Assembly: GCA_902778115.1 (NCBI GenBank)
Contig: CACYWG010000002.1
Location: 124,001-188,000, forward strand
Length of the DNA stretch: 64,000 bases
Reading direction: 5' to 3'
Source: Oscillospiraceae bacterium
GTDB lineage: Bacteria > Bacillota > Clostridia > Oscillospirales > Oscillospiraceae
Part shown: positions 1 to 8,189 of the stretch, one piece after another
Position numbering within the stretch: the first letter of the stretch is position 1
Layout of the letters: each line of letters begins with the position of its first letter
Made by a program: the position numbers and the translations under genes
The notes under the pieces: generated by a model
What the model was told of the DNA's origin: nothing
Seen by the model: the letters and a program-made list of their open reading frames with translations, nothing else
Databases searched by the model: none

Positions 1-241
1 GGTCAAAGCGCAGCGCCAGATCGCTGTCGCCCTTCTGGAAGCGGTAGATCTGCTTTTCGGTTTCGCCGCCGCCCTTGGCCAGCAGCACCTCGGCCGATTC
101 GATCACGGGCGTATCCAGCGGCGTAAAGCCGTAGACCGCGTAGCTCTCACGCAGGATCTGCAGCATGCGCTCGAACTTCATCTGCTCGGCGGGCAGCAGC
201 TCCATAAAGCCCGACAGGGTGCGGGGATTGACTTTTGCCAT
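1..241 (-). CDS. hisS: Histidyl-tRNA synthetase, N-terminal part (cut by window edge)
   Basis: The gene begins at the ATG at 241 and runs off the left edge, so only about 80 N-terminal residues are seen. It would charge tRNA-His with histidine in the cytoplasm. The start reads MAKVNPRTLSGFMELLP, followed by the class II motif 1 region (GFTPLDTPVIE) and the approach to motif 2 (DLALRFDL), which fits the HisS/HisZ family. A ribosome site (AGAAAGGA) lies 8-10 bases upstream. HisS is preferred over HisZ because no histidine-biosynthesis gene is adjacent, but the catalytic C-terminal part is not visible. Confidence 0.85.
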   Translation of the reverse strand, partial: MAKVNPRTLSGFMELLPAEQMKFERMLQILRESYAVYGFTPLDTPVIESAEVLLAKGGGETEKQIYRFQKGDSDLALRFD

Positions 242-309
242 ATTGAAATCCTTTCTGCAAAGAAACACGGCGCGGCTTTGCCGCGCCGTGGACGTTTCCG
301 GTATTTGGC

Positions 310-717
310 TCAGCGCTTGTTCTTGGGATTGACGATGTTGCGCCAGTCGAGGTCGCCGCGCCGCAGGCCCTGCACCAGTACCTCCGCCGTGGCGGCGTTG
401 GTGGCAAAAGGGATCTGATATTGGTCGCACAGGCGCTCGACCTTATTGATATCGTCAAAGCCGCGGGGGTTGGCCGGGTCGCAGAAGAACAGCACCAGAT
501 CGATCTCGTTGAAGGAGATGCGCGAGCCGATCTGCTGGGTACCGCCCTGCTCCGCATGCAGATACAGGGTCACCGGCAGCCCGGTCGCCTCCGTCACCAG
601 TTTGCCGGTCACATGGGTCGCGCAGAGATTATGCTCTGCCAGGATCCCGCAGTAGGCGATGCAGAACTGCACCATCAGTTCCTTTTTCCGGTCATGGGCC
701 ATGAGGGCAATATTCAT
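310..717 (-). CDS. Methylglyoxal synthase-like protein with altered active site
   Basis: A 135-residue protein of MgsA fold and length; MgsA turns dihydroxyacetone phosphate into methylglyoxal. The start at 717 is chosen because an AAAAGGAG site precedes it and the N-terminus MNIALMAHDRKKELM matches the family; the reading frame opens further upstream without a ribosome site. Family landmarks are kept (AHD near residue 8, QQIG, ATNAATAEVL). However, the catalytic base Asp71 of the E. coli enzyme is Thr here (GGTQQ instead of GGDQQ), the phosphate-binding GTTG is HVTG, and the His of the PHxPD segment is missing. It may be inactive or have a new ligand. It is downstream of the PBP2 gene and upstream of hisS. 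Confidence 0.75.
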   Translation of the reverse strand: MNIALMAHDRKKELMVQFCIAYCGILAEHNLCATHVTGKLVTEATGLPVTLYLHAEQGGTQQIGSRISFNEIDLVLFFCDPANPRGFDDINKVERLCDQYQIPFATNAATAEVLVQGLRRGDLDWRNIVNPKNKR

Positions 718-858
718 CCGTTTCTCCTTTTCTTCTCGTTCCGTTTCAAAGCGTCCATTTATCATCAGCATTCATCAAAACACACTGCGGAAGCGGATAA
801 ATAATTATATACAGCCTCTGGCAATTATGCAACGATTTTTTGCAAAAAATGGTTGGTG

Positions 859-2994
859 TTACTTGAGAAACGCCATCTCCGGCTCGGAGGTGTCGGTGTA
901 GCTCTTGATGTTGAAATAGGCATCCAGGATCTGCCGCGCCATGAAGGCGCAGTTGGCGCCGGCTTTGCCGCGCTCCACCACGATGGCGACCGCCACTTCC
1001 GGGTTGTCGAAGGGCGCATAGCAGATGAAGATGGCGTCGTTGACGATGTTTTCGCCCTTCTGGGCGGTACCGGTCTTGGCCGCGGTGCGCCGGGAATTAG
1101 GCATATCCACGAAATGCTTGGAGACGTTGTCGTTGAGCGGGGAGTTGGCCACCTGGCGCATACCTTCCTGCACCACGGCCCAGTTGTAGTCCGGGGAGTC
1201 GACGGTGCTGATCTCCAGAGGCTCGCGGGTATAGAGGCTTTCGGAGTAGTCGAAGGAGCGCACCTCGCCCAGGATGGAGGCCGAGTGCCGGTGGCCGGAG
1301 TTGGCCACGGTGGCGCAGTACTCCGCCAGCTGCAGCGGCGTGAAGATGCTGTCCGACTGGCCGATGGCCGCCTGCAGCGTGTCGCCCTGTCGCCACTCGG
1401 TGCCGGTATAGTTGGCGTGGTTGCGCTGGTTGGACATGTTGCCCACCGTCTCGGTCAGCTCGATGCCGGTGTGCTCGCCCAGGCCGAACTTGCGGGCATA
1501 CTGCTCCATGGCGTCGATGCCCAGCTTGTCGCCGACGGTGTAGAAGAAGTAGTTGCAGGAGTGCAGCAGCGCCGTGGTGATATTCAGCTCCGGGTGCGTG
1601 TAGTGCTCGTTGGGATTGGAGCTGGCGCGCCAGATCCAGCATTCAGGCGCGTAGCCGTCGGCCGCGTACTTGGTGAAGATACCCTCGCATTTGACGCGGT
1701 ATTCCGAGTCGATCAGGCCGGTGGACAGCGCCGCCATGGCCGTGCAGGGCTTGAAGGCAGAGCCGGGGGCGTAGGCGCCCATCAGCGCGCGGTTGAAAAG
1801 CGGCGCGTTCGGCATTTCCAGGAGCTCGGCGTATTTCTCAATGATGGTCGAGCCGTCATAGGTCGGCCAGCTGGCGATGGCCAGGGGCGCGCCGGTCTTC
1901 ACGTCCACCACGACGGCAGCGGCGCCGCTGATCTCCCAGTAACCGTCCTTGAAGTTCCAGTTGCCCTCGGCCTCCTCGGAGGCTTTTTCCAGCCGCCGCT
2001 CGCGCATCAGGATCTCGATGCCGTTGTCGAGGATGCGTTCCACCTGCTCCTGCAGCACGATGTCCAGGGTCAGATAGACGTTGTTGCCCGGCTCGGGCTC
2101 CTCCAGGTAGACGGTGCCGAGGATCGTGCCGGAGGCGTTGCGGTATTCGCGCATCTTGCCGTCGCGGCCGTGGAGGTAGTTTTCAAAGGCGTATTCCACG
2201 CCGTCCTTGCCGACAACGGCGTTGACCGCGTAGTTATACAGCGAATATTTCTCGTATTCCTCCTGCGTCATCAGACCGACGTAGCCCAGCAGATGGGCCG
2301 CGTATTCGGTGGCGAAGTCGCGGATATAGGAGCGCGAGACCTGGATGCCGGCCAGCTTCTGCTCCATGATGGAGGTCGTCAGCTTCATGCTGGCGTCCTG
2401 GACGAAGACGTAGTCGGCGGTATTGACGGCATAGCGCACGTTGATCGAATAGCGCAGTCCCGCGATCGTTCGCATATCCTCGGCGGAATAGCTGTTGTCG
2501 ATGTCGTAGCGCGTGCGCATGTAGCTCAAAAGCTCGACCGCGGTGGGATAATCGGAGGGCAGGCCGTCGCGGTGGCGCTCAAAGTAGGCCTCCAGCATCG
2601 TGCGCTGGATGGCCGTCATGTTCGGGTCGTACTCGAAGGGCGGCTCGCGGGTGATGGGCAGGTCGTCGGTGTAGGTGTCGCCGTACTGCTCGACCAGCGA
2701 GACCAGCTGCAGCAGCGTCCCGTTGGGGTCTTCGCTGGCAAAGAGCTTGTCGGTGTCGATGGAGAGGTTGTAGCACTCCTTGTTGCTCACCAGCACGCGG
2801 CCGTAGCGGTCCAGGATCGCGCCGCGCGCCGCCGTCACGGCGACGTCCTTCTCGCTGATCTCCTCGGCCGCATGGGCGTACTCCTCGCCCTTGATGATCT
2901 GCAGTTCGTATAGATTATAGATGTAGATGGCCAGCAGCAGCACCAGAATGGCACCCAGAGCCAGTACTCTTCCCTTGGAAACAGAACGGTTCAT
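859..2994 (-). CDS. mrdA: Penicillin-binding protein 2-type transpeptidase
   Basis: A 711-residue class B penicillin-binding protein that cross-links peptidoglycan during lateral wall growth. One N-terminal membrane anchor (about residues 9-26) is followed by a dimerisation region and a C-terminal transpeptidase domain with all three motifs: SxxK as SAFK near residue 409, SxN as SCN near 478 and KTG near 639. The start at 2994 has an AAAGGA site; an ATG at 3018 in the same frame lacks one. Position directly after mreC and mreD on the same strand identifies it as the elongasome PBP2 rather than the divisome PBP3. The very long open frame on the opposite strand is a GC-rich shadow. Confidence 0.92.
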   Translation of the reverse strand: MNRSVSKGRVLALGAILVLLLAIYIYNLYELQIIKGEEYAHAAEEISEKDVAVTAARGAILDRYGRVLVSNKECYNLSIDTDKLFASEDPNGTLLQLVSLVEQYGDTYTDDLPITREPPFEYDPNMTAIQRTMLEAYFERHRDGLPSDYPTAVELLSYMRTRYDIDNSYSAEDMRTIAGLRYSINVRYAVNTADYVFVQDASMKLTTSIMEQKLAGIQVSRSYIRDFATEYAAHLLGYVGLMTQEEYEKYSLYNYAVNAVVGKDGVEYAFENYLHGRDGKMREYRNASGTILGTVYLEEPEPGNNVYLTLDIVLQEQVERILDNGIEILMRERRLEKASEEAEGNWNFKDGYWEISGAAAVVVDVKTGAPLAIASWPTYDGSTIIEKYAELLEMPNAPLFNRALMGAYAPGSAFKPCTAMAALSTGLIDSEYRVKCEGIFTKYAADGYAPECWIWRASSNPNEHYTHPELNITTALLHSCNYFFYTVGDKLGIDAMEQYARKFGLGEHTGIELTETVGNMSNQRNHANYTGTEWRQGDTLQAAIGQSDSIFTPLQLAEYCATVANSGHRHSASILGEVRSFDYSESLYTREPLEISTVDSPDYNWAVVQEGMRQVANSPLNDNVSKHFVDMPNSRRTAAKTGTAQKGENIVNDAIFICYAPFDNPEVAVAIVVERGKAGANCAFMARQILDAYFNIKSYTDTSEPEMAFLK

Positions 2995-3049
2995 ATGGCA
3001 AATATCCTTTCGGATCATTCAAATGCGAAACATATTTCGCATTTGATTT

Positions 3050-3571
3050 TCAGTCGATCCAGCGCGCAGGCGGGAAATACAGCGGTGCCGCCAGCGGCAG
3101 CGACCACAGAGTCTGCAGCAGTGCCGTAGTGAGCATGCCGGTCGACCAGCTGTCCGACACCAGCACCCACAGCATCTGCATCAGGCTCGTGATCAGCAGA
3201 GCCGCGGCCGCGACGACCATATAGCCGAAAAAGCGGCGGTTGATGAAAAACTGCGCCACGAAGCCGGCGCCGAAGGCCAGCGCGGGAAACACCAGCGCAA
3301 AGCCGATCGTGGTATCCACAAAAGCCATGTCGGCGTAGATGCCCATCACCAGGCCGAACACCGCGCCCCAGGCCGAACCTTCGAACATGCCCACCGCCAC
3401 CACGGCGGCCGGCAGGATGAAGGGGCATACGCCCAGCGGCCGGACGTGGGTGAGGATCATGTTCTGCAGCACCATCGTCAAAAACAGATACAGGGCGTAC
3501 AGCAGCAGGCGGCGCAGATTGATTTTTTTGAGATTGATCCTTTTGAAAAGATCTTTCAGTTGATTTCGCAT
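3050..3571 (-). CDS. mreD: Rod shape-determining protein MreD
   Basis: A 173-residue very hydrophobic protein with about five or six predicted membrane helices and a basic N-terminus, typical of MreD. It partners MreC and the elongasome that guides lateral wall synthesis. The ATG overlaps the mreC stop by one base (TGATG), so translation is probably coupled; an in-frame GTG at 3574 is an alternative start. The C-terminal segment ending in PPARWID is followed by 55 bases and then the PBP2 gene. Sequence conservation in MreD is weak, so the call rests on topology plus the mreC-mreD-PBP2 order. Confidence 0.88.
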   Translation of the reverse strand: MRNQLKDLFKRINLKKINLRRLLLYALYLFLTMVLQNMILTHVRPLGVCPFILPAAVVAVGMFEGSAWGAVFGLVMGIYADMAFVDTTIGFALVFPALAFGAGFVAQFFINRRFFGYMVVAAAALLITSLMQMLWVLVSDSWSTGMLTTALLQTLWSLPLAAPLYFPPARWID

Positions 3572-4413
3572 CACTCTACCACACTATAGTCCTTGATGAT
3601 GAAGACCTGCACCAGCGTGTCGAAGGAGCATTCCGGGTCCACGATGCCGTACATCACCTGGCCGCCGGCCTCGGTCTGCACGGCGCTGATGCGCCCGATG
3701 ACGAGGCCCGCCGGAAAGGCGCCGCCCGCGCCGGAGGTCAGCACCTCGTCGCCGACGTAGATCTGCGCGCCGTCCACCATGTAGGTGAGCTTGGCCTGGC
3801 GGTTTTTCATCAGCGCGTATTCGCCCAGGACGACGCCGGAGGTGCCGGTCTCGCCGACGAAGGCGCCCATGCTCATGTCAACGTCGATGACGGTGCTCAC
3901 CGTGGCCCAGGTCTCGCCCAGCTCGGTGATCTGGCCGACGACGACGTTGTATTCGGTCACGACCGGATCGCCCAGCTCAAGGCCGGAGCTCCGGCCCTTG
4001 CTGATGGTGAAGGAGTGCGACCAGTTGGAGGAGGACCAGAGCACCACCTTGGCCGACTCGAAGACATAGTCGGTGTGCTTGGCGCGCAGCTCCAGCAGCT
4101 GGCGCAGGCGCTCGTTTTCCTCCGAGGCCTCCACGCCCTCGCGCGCGGACTGCTGGGCGTCGGCCAGCTGGGCACGCAGCGATTCGTTCTCCGCCACCAG
4201 CGAATCGTACTCATACAGGTGGCCGTAGATGCTGTTGAAGAGGTTGACGGCGGAGCTGACGACCTTCTGCACCGGGGCGATCAGAACGCCCGTCGCGTCG
4301 TGCAGCAGCCCCACGCTGCCGCCGCGGGCGGCGGCGCCGAGGCCGATCAGCAGTACGACCGAGAGCACCAGCACGGCCACGCGGATCCCGTTTGTCTTCA
4401 GATAGTTTTTCAA
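3571..4413 (-). CDS. mreC: Rod shape-determining protein MreC
   Basis: A 280-residue bitopic membrane protein: a transmembrane helix near residues 8-28, a coiled-coil segment (about 60-100, with repeated Glu/Leu/Arg), and a C-terminal double beta-barrel ending in a region about the cell-wall enzymes it recruits. The start is placed at the TTG at 4413, which overlaps the maf stop by four bases and has GGAG upstream. A GTG at 4458 in the same frame would add 15 residues (MPARSNAENAGSGAA) but has no ribosome site. It is translationally coupled to maf upstream and mreD downstream. Confidence 0.92.
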   Translation of the reverse strand: MKNYLKTNGIRVAVLVLSVVLLIGLGAAARGGSVGLLHDATGVLIAPVQKVVSSAVNLFNSIYGHLYEYDSLVAENESLRAQLADAQQSAREGVEASEENERLRQLLELRAKHTDYVFESAKVVLWSSSNWSHSFTISKGRSSGLELGDPVVTEYNVVVGQITELGETWATVSTVIDVDMSMGAFVGETGTSGVVLGEYALMKNRQAKLTYMVDGAQIYVGDEVLTSGAGGAFPAGLVIGRISAVQTEAGGQVMYGIVDPECSFDTLVQVFIIKDYSVVE

Positions 4414-4982
4414 AGCAGCTCCACTCCCTGCATTTTCAGCATTTGACCGAGCCGGCACAGCGGCAGACCCATGACATTAAAGAAATCTCCGTCGATGCCG
4501 CGCACGAACAGCGCGGCCTTGCCCTGTGCCCCATAAGCGCCGGCCTTGTCCATCGGCTCGCCGGTGGCCACGTAGGCCGCGATCTCCCGCTCGCTCAGGC
4601 GGCGAAAATGCACATAGCTCATCTCCGCCTCGCTCTGCTCACATTCCCCGTGCTTCACCGTCACGCCGGTGAAGACCTGGTGCGTCTCGCCCGAGAGCTC
4701 GCGCAGCATCGCGGCGGCCTCCTCCGGGCTGTGCGGCTTGCCGTAGACCCGGTCCTGAAACCAGACGATCGTATCGGCGCCGATAATGATATCTTCTTCG
4801 CCGCAGTGCGCGGCGACCTCGCGGGCCTTCGCTGCGGACAGGGCCTTGACCAGCTCCGCCGGGTTCAGCCCCTCGGGCGCGCGCTCCTCCCCTTTTGCGG
4901 GGATGATCTTCAGGTCGCGGACGCCCAGCATTTCCATCAGCTCCCGCCGTCTGGGCGACGCGGAAGCCAGAACAATAGACAA
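4410..4982 (-). CDS. maf: Maf family nucleotide pyrophosphatase
   Basis: A 190-residue house-cleaning nucleoside triphosphate pyrophosphatase of the Maf family, removing non-canonical or excess nucleotides. The signature IVLASASPRRREL is at the very N-terminus, GADTIVWF near residue 70 carries the catalytic acid, and GKPHSPEEA follows. I chose a TTG start at 4982: AGAAGG stands 8 bases upstream and the resulting N-terminus matches the family, whereas the frame-opening ATG at 5081 would overlap the U32 gene. Substrate subclass (dTTP/UTP or m7GTP) cannot be fixed from sequence alone. Linkage to mreC is common in Firmicutes. Confidence 0.9.
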   Translation of the reverse strand: MSIVLASASPRRRELMEMLGVRDLKIIPAKGEERAPEGLNPAELVKALSAAKAREVAAHCGEEDIIIGADTIVWFQDRVYGKPHSPEEAAAMLRELSGETHQVFTGVTVKHGECEQSEAEMSYVHFRRLSEREIAAYVATGEPMDKAGAYGAQGKAALFVRGIDGDFFNVMGLPLCRLGQMLKMQGVELL

Positions 4983-5040
4983 TGAAATGACCTTCTTTAT
5001 CCTTATTATCCTTATTCGCTCCCCTGACAGGGGAAGTTTT

Positions 5041-7125
5041 TCAGTCCACGCCGCGGTAATACAGGCCGCGGGTGAGGACATTCGGTTTATAGTTGGACTG
5101 GCCCATGTAGCCCTTGGCCACCTCGATGACCTCGCGCGTGGTCTCGGTGGTGAACATCAGGCGCGCGCCCCAGAGGCCGGCGGCAAAGATATCCTCCTGC
5201 TTGTCGGCCAGATACAGCTTGTGCGCGTTGTAGATGACGTTCCGGCAGCCGAAATCCTGCACCACCGGGAACACCGAGCCCATGCGGTCGGACATCTGGG
5301 CCGGATTCTGGCAGCTGCAGCGGCCGGCGCTGTTTTTGATGATGCACTGGTCGGAGATCATCAGCGGCAGGCGGCCGTAGACGATCGCCTCTACCGGCAG
5401 AGGCTTGCGCAGGTCGCGGATCTGCGACAGGCGCAGCTCAAACGAGGCCGTCGCCGACAGGAAGCCCGCCTCGCGCAGCACGTCCAGGCTGTAGGAGTTG
5501 AACATATTGAGCCCGAAATCGCCGCGCACCTTCATACCGGCCTGACGGGCCAGAACGATCTGGCCGAGGTTGCCGATCAGGGCCTCGTTCACGCCGAAGC
5601 TGAAGAGCTTTTCCAGCGCCCGGTAGACGATGGGCAGCTCGTCGTCGGTGATGACGCGGGGCAGAACCGCCACGGGGACGGTGCCGCGATCGACGAAGGG
5701 GCGGATGCGCTCATAGTCGTCCGCCATGACCAGGGCGGGGACATAGAGATAATCCGGCTTGAGCTCGGCGAGCTCCTCGCTGAGCTGGTCGGCCGTACGC
5801 ACCTGATAGATGCGCTTCGGGTCGATGACATTCTGCGTGCCGCGCGGCGGAGGCGGAAGGGCCAGGCTGCGGCGGTGCGGCGCTTCGGCGCGCGCCTCGC
5901 TCAGCTGCGAGATCAGCTTGCGGCGCAGCTCGTTGATCGCCGCGGCGGGCAGGAAGAGGCCCTTGTCCACCTTGGCGCGGTTTTCCACGACCTGGTAGGG
6001 CGTGCCGCCGGTCTTGATCATCTGGTCGGTCAGATAGGTCTCGGTCAGGCCCTGGCGCTTGGCCTCCTCGGGCACCGGACCCTCGGCGATTGCGCGGTGG
6101 CCGTCGTCGTCAAAGGCGATGGCCTGGATCGGCTGATCCGTCTCACAGACCGTGTAAAAATGCACCGGCACGCGGCGCGCCTCGCCCTCGGCGTAATTGC
6201 GGCGGGCGGCGGTGAAGAGCTTTTCCGTCTCGCGCTCGGGCTCGCCCCGGACGCCGAACATATCCTTCTTGTCGCCGTTGAAATAGCCCTGGGTAAAGCC
6301 GTTGCGGGAGAAGGCCTGCTCGAGCGTGTTCATCTCCTCGCGGGTGGGCTTGCGGTGCTCCTTGAGCGCCTTGGCATAGATCTCCGTCACGATGGCGGTG
6401 TATTCCGGACGCTTCATGCGGCCCTCGATCTTCAAGCAGGCCACGCCCGCGTCCTCCAGCTCCTGCAGCCGGTCGACCAGGCAGCTGTCCTTGAGGGAAA
6501 GCGGATAATCGTCCATGCGCCCGCCGAGAGAATACTGCATGCGGCAGGGCTGGGCGCAGGCGCCGCGGTTGCCGCTGCGGCGGCCGATCAGCGCGGACAT
6601 ATAGCACTGGCCGGAGTGGCAGAAGCACAGCGCGCCGTGCACGAAGACCTCGGTCTCGATGGAGGCGTGCTTGGTGATGAATTTGATCTGCTCCAGGCTG
6701 AGCTCGCGGGCCAGAACCGCGCGGGTCATGCCCATCTCGGCGGCGGCCTCCACGCCGGCGAGGTTGTGGATGCTCATCTGGGTGCTCGCGTGCAGCGGGA
6801 TATCCGGCAGGGCGCGGCGGATGGCCGCCGACATGCCGAGATCCTGCACGATGAGCCCGTCCGCGCCCTCGTCGGAGGCCAGGCGCGCCGCGTCCACGGC
6901 GGCCTCCATCTCCCGGTCGCCCACCAGGGTGTTGAGCGTCACATAGACCTTGCAGCCGCGCACGCGGCAATAGCGCATCGCCTTGCGAAACTCTTCGTCG
7001 GTGAAGTTTTTGGCGCCGCGGCGGGCGTTGAAATCGCCCAGGCCGAGATAGACCGCGTCCGCGCCGTTCTGTACGGCGGCGATCACGGATTCCGGCGAAC
7101 CGGCGGGAGAGAGAAGCTCGATCAT
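5041..7125 (-). CDS. Peptidase U32 family protein, RlhA-type RNA hydroxylation
   Basis: A 694-residue U32 protein. The family signature is complete near residues 160-180 (EVFVHGALCFCHSGQCYMS), followed by GACAQPC, and a Cys-rich repeat near residue 590 (CSCQNPAQ, FGCRN) could hold an Fe-S cluster. Length and a C-terminal second half agree with the DUF3656-containing branch to which E. coli RlhA (23S rRNA C2501 hydroxylation) belongs; the true activity is RNA modification rather than proteolysis in characterised members. The start at 7125 has AAGGAG 8 bases upstream. It is transcribed from a divergent promoter shared with dnaD. Confidence 0.85.
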   Translation of the reverse strand: MIELLSPAGSPESVIAAVQNGADAVYLGLGDFNARRGAKNFTDEEFRKAMRYCRVRGCKVYVTLNTLVGDREMEAAVDAARLASDEGADGLIVQDLGMSAAIRRALPDIPLHASTQMSIHNLAGVEAAAEMGMTRAVLARELSLEQIKFITKHASIETEVFVHGALCFCHSGQCYMSALIGRRSGNRGACAQPCRMQYSLGGRMDDYPLSLKDSCLVDRLQELEDAGVACLKIEGRMKRPEYTAIVTEIYAKALKEHRKPTREEMNTLEQAFSRNGFTQGYFNGDKKDMFGVRGEPERETEKLFTAARRNYAEGEARRVPVHFYTVCETDQPIQAIAFDDDGHRAIAEGPVPEEAKRQGLTETYLTDQMIKTGGTPYQVVENRAKVDKGLFLPAAAINELRRKLISQLSEARAEAPHRRSLALPPPPRGTQNVIDPKRIYQVRTADQLSEELAELKPDYLYVPALVMADDYERIRPFVDRGTVPVAVLPRVITDDELPIVYRALEKLFSFGVNEALIGNLGQIVLARQAGMKVRGDFGLNMFNSYSLDVLREAGFLSATASFELRLSQIRDLRKPLPVEAIVYGRLPLMISDQCIIKNSAGRCSCQNPAQMSDRMGSVFPVVQDFGCRNVIYNAHKLYLADKQEDIFAAGLWGARLMFTTETTREVIEVAKGYMGQSNYKPNVLTRGLYYRGVD

Positions 7126-7172
7126 AATGGGGTCTCCTTCAAGCGGCAATAGTACCGCATAATATTCACGAT

Positions 7173-7202
7173 ATTATAACACGCTTTGGCCTATTGCGAC
7201 AA
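7173..7202 (-). promoter_or_regulatory. Sigma-A-type promoter for the U32 gene
   Basis: On the minus strand a TTGTCG (-35, 7197-7202) and a perfect TATAAT (-10, 7173-7178) are 18 bases apart, about 45 bases before the U32 start. Its -35 box overlaps by three bases the -35 box of the oppositely directed dnaD promoter. Confidence 0.7.
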
Positions 7203-7222
7203 GATAATTTTAATGATATAAT
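7194..7222 (+). promoter_or_regulatory. Sigma-A-type promoter for dnaD
   Basis: TTGCGA (7194-7199) and TATAAT (7217-7222) with a 17-base spacer, 26 bases before the dnaD ATG. The -35 box is shared in part with the divergent U32 promoter, so both polymerases cannot bind at once. Confidence 0.75.
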
Positions 7223-7248
7223 AGCTTCACTCTATAAAAATTAAGGAA

Positions 7249-8169
7249 ATGAGTTCTCCACATTCTGCCATGACCGATAATAAGACCGCTCTTCCCCTGC
7301 CTTCCGAGGCTGCGGACCGCCTGATCGCCGCGCACGACGGCGACGTGGCCCTGCTATATTTATATATCGCCCGTACGGGCGCCCTGGACGCGGAACGCGC
7401 GGCCGGCGCGCTCTGCCGCACCGCGCACGAGATCGACGCGGCCGCGGAAAAGCTGCGCCGCATGGGCCTGCTGGACAGCCTGCCCGCCCCCCTTTCCCCG
7501 CAGCTGGTGCCCGAGGACACGCTGCCGGAATATCGGGCCGAGGATCTGATCCGCTTCGCCGCGGAGGATCCGAAGCTGGAGGCCATCTACCGCGAGGCGG
7601 AGCAGGTCTTCGGGCGAAAGCTCTCCCCTTCCGACATGAAAATGCTGGCCGGGCTCTACAAGCATCTGGGTCTTCCCGCCGAGGTGCTGTTCACGCTCCT
7701 GCACTACTGCGCCGAGCGCGCGGCCGAGCGCAGGCCCGGCAGCGTCCCCTCCCCGCGCAGCGTGGAGAAGGAGGGCTATGACTGGGCCAACCGCGAGATC
7801 ATGACGCTCGAGCAGGCCGACGACTACATGCGCTTTCGCCGCGAGCAGCGGGAACTGACGGTGCAGGTCAAAGAAGTTCTGAACATCCGCGGGCGGGAGC
7901 TGAGCAAAACCGAGCGGGAATACGTGGAGCGCTGGATCGCCATGGGCTTTTCGCCGGAGGCCGTCGCCATCGCCTATGACCGCACGCTCATCAAGCTCGG
8001 CAATCTGCACTGGTCCTATATGGACAAGATCTTCCAGTCCTGGCACGCCAAAAAGCTGCACACGCCGGCGGAGATCGAGGCCGGCGACAGTCGCCGCCGT
8101 GCCCCGGCGGCTGAGGGCAGCCGGACGCCGGTCACGCCGGAGGACTACGTCTTTCCGGACAAGCTTTGA
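7249..8169 (+). CDS. dnaD: DnaD-domain replication initiation protein
   Basis: A 306-residue primosomal protein with an N-terminal winged-helix-like part (about 15-75) and two DnaD/DnaB2 modules: one around residues 105-170 (KLSPSDMKMLAGLYKHLGLP) and a second around 195-270 (ELSKTEREYVERWIAMGFS, then AYDRTLIKLGNLHWSYMDKI). It helps remodel DNA at the origin and recruit the helicase loader. The start is uncertain: AAGGA sits only two bases before the ATG at 7249, so an internal ATG at 7270 is possible. The helicase-loader gene follows after 20 bases, the classical DnaD-DnaI pairing. Confidence 0.88.
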   Translation: MSSPHSAMTDNKTALPLPSEAADRLIAAHDGDVALLYLYIARTGALDAERAAGALCRTAHEIDAAAEKLRRMGLLDSLPAPLSPQLVPEDTLPEYRAEDLIRFAAEDPKLEAIYREAEQVFGRKLSPSDMKMLAGLYKHLGLPAEVLFTLLHYCAERAAERRPGSVPSPRSVEKEGYDWANREIMTLEQADDYMRFRREQRELTVQVKEVLNIRGRELSKTEREYVERWIAMGFSPEAVAIAYDRTLIKLGNLHWSYMDKIFQSWHAKKLHTPAEIEAGDSRRRAPAAEGSRTPVTPEDYVFPDKL

Positions 8170-8189
8170 ATGCGAAAGAGGTGTTTTCG

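Noticed and set aside
853..2913. 686-codon open frame on the plus strand
   Set aside because: It is antisense to the complete PBP2 gene, has no ribosome site and a composition typical of GC-rich shadow frames.
4786..7152. 788-codon open frame on the plus strand
   Set aside because: Antisense to maf and the U32 gene, with Ala/Arg/His-rich low-information sequence.
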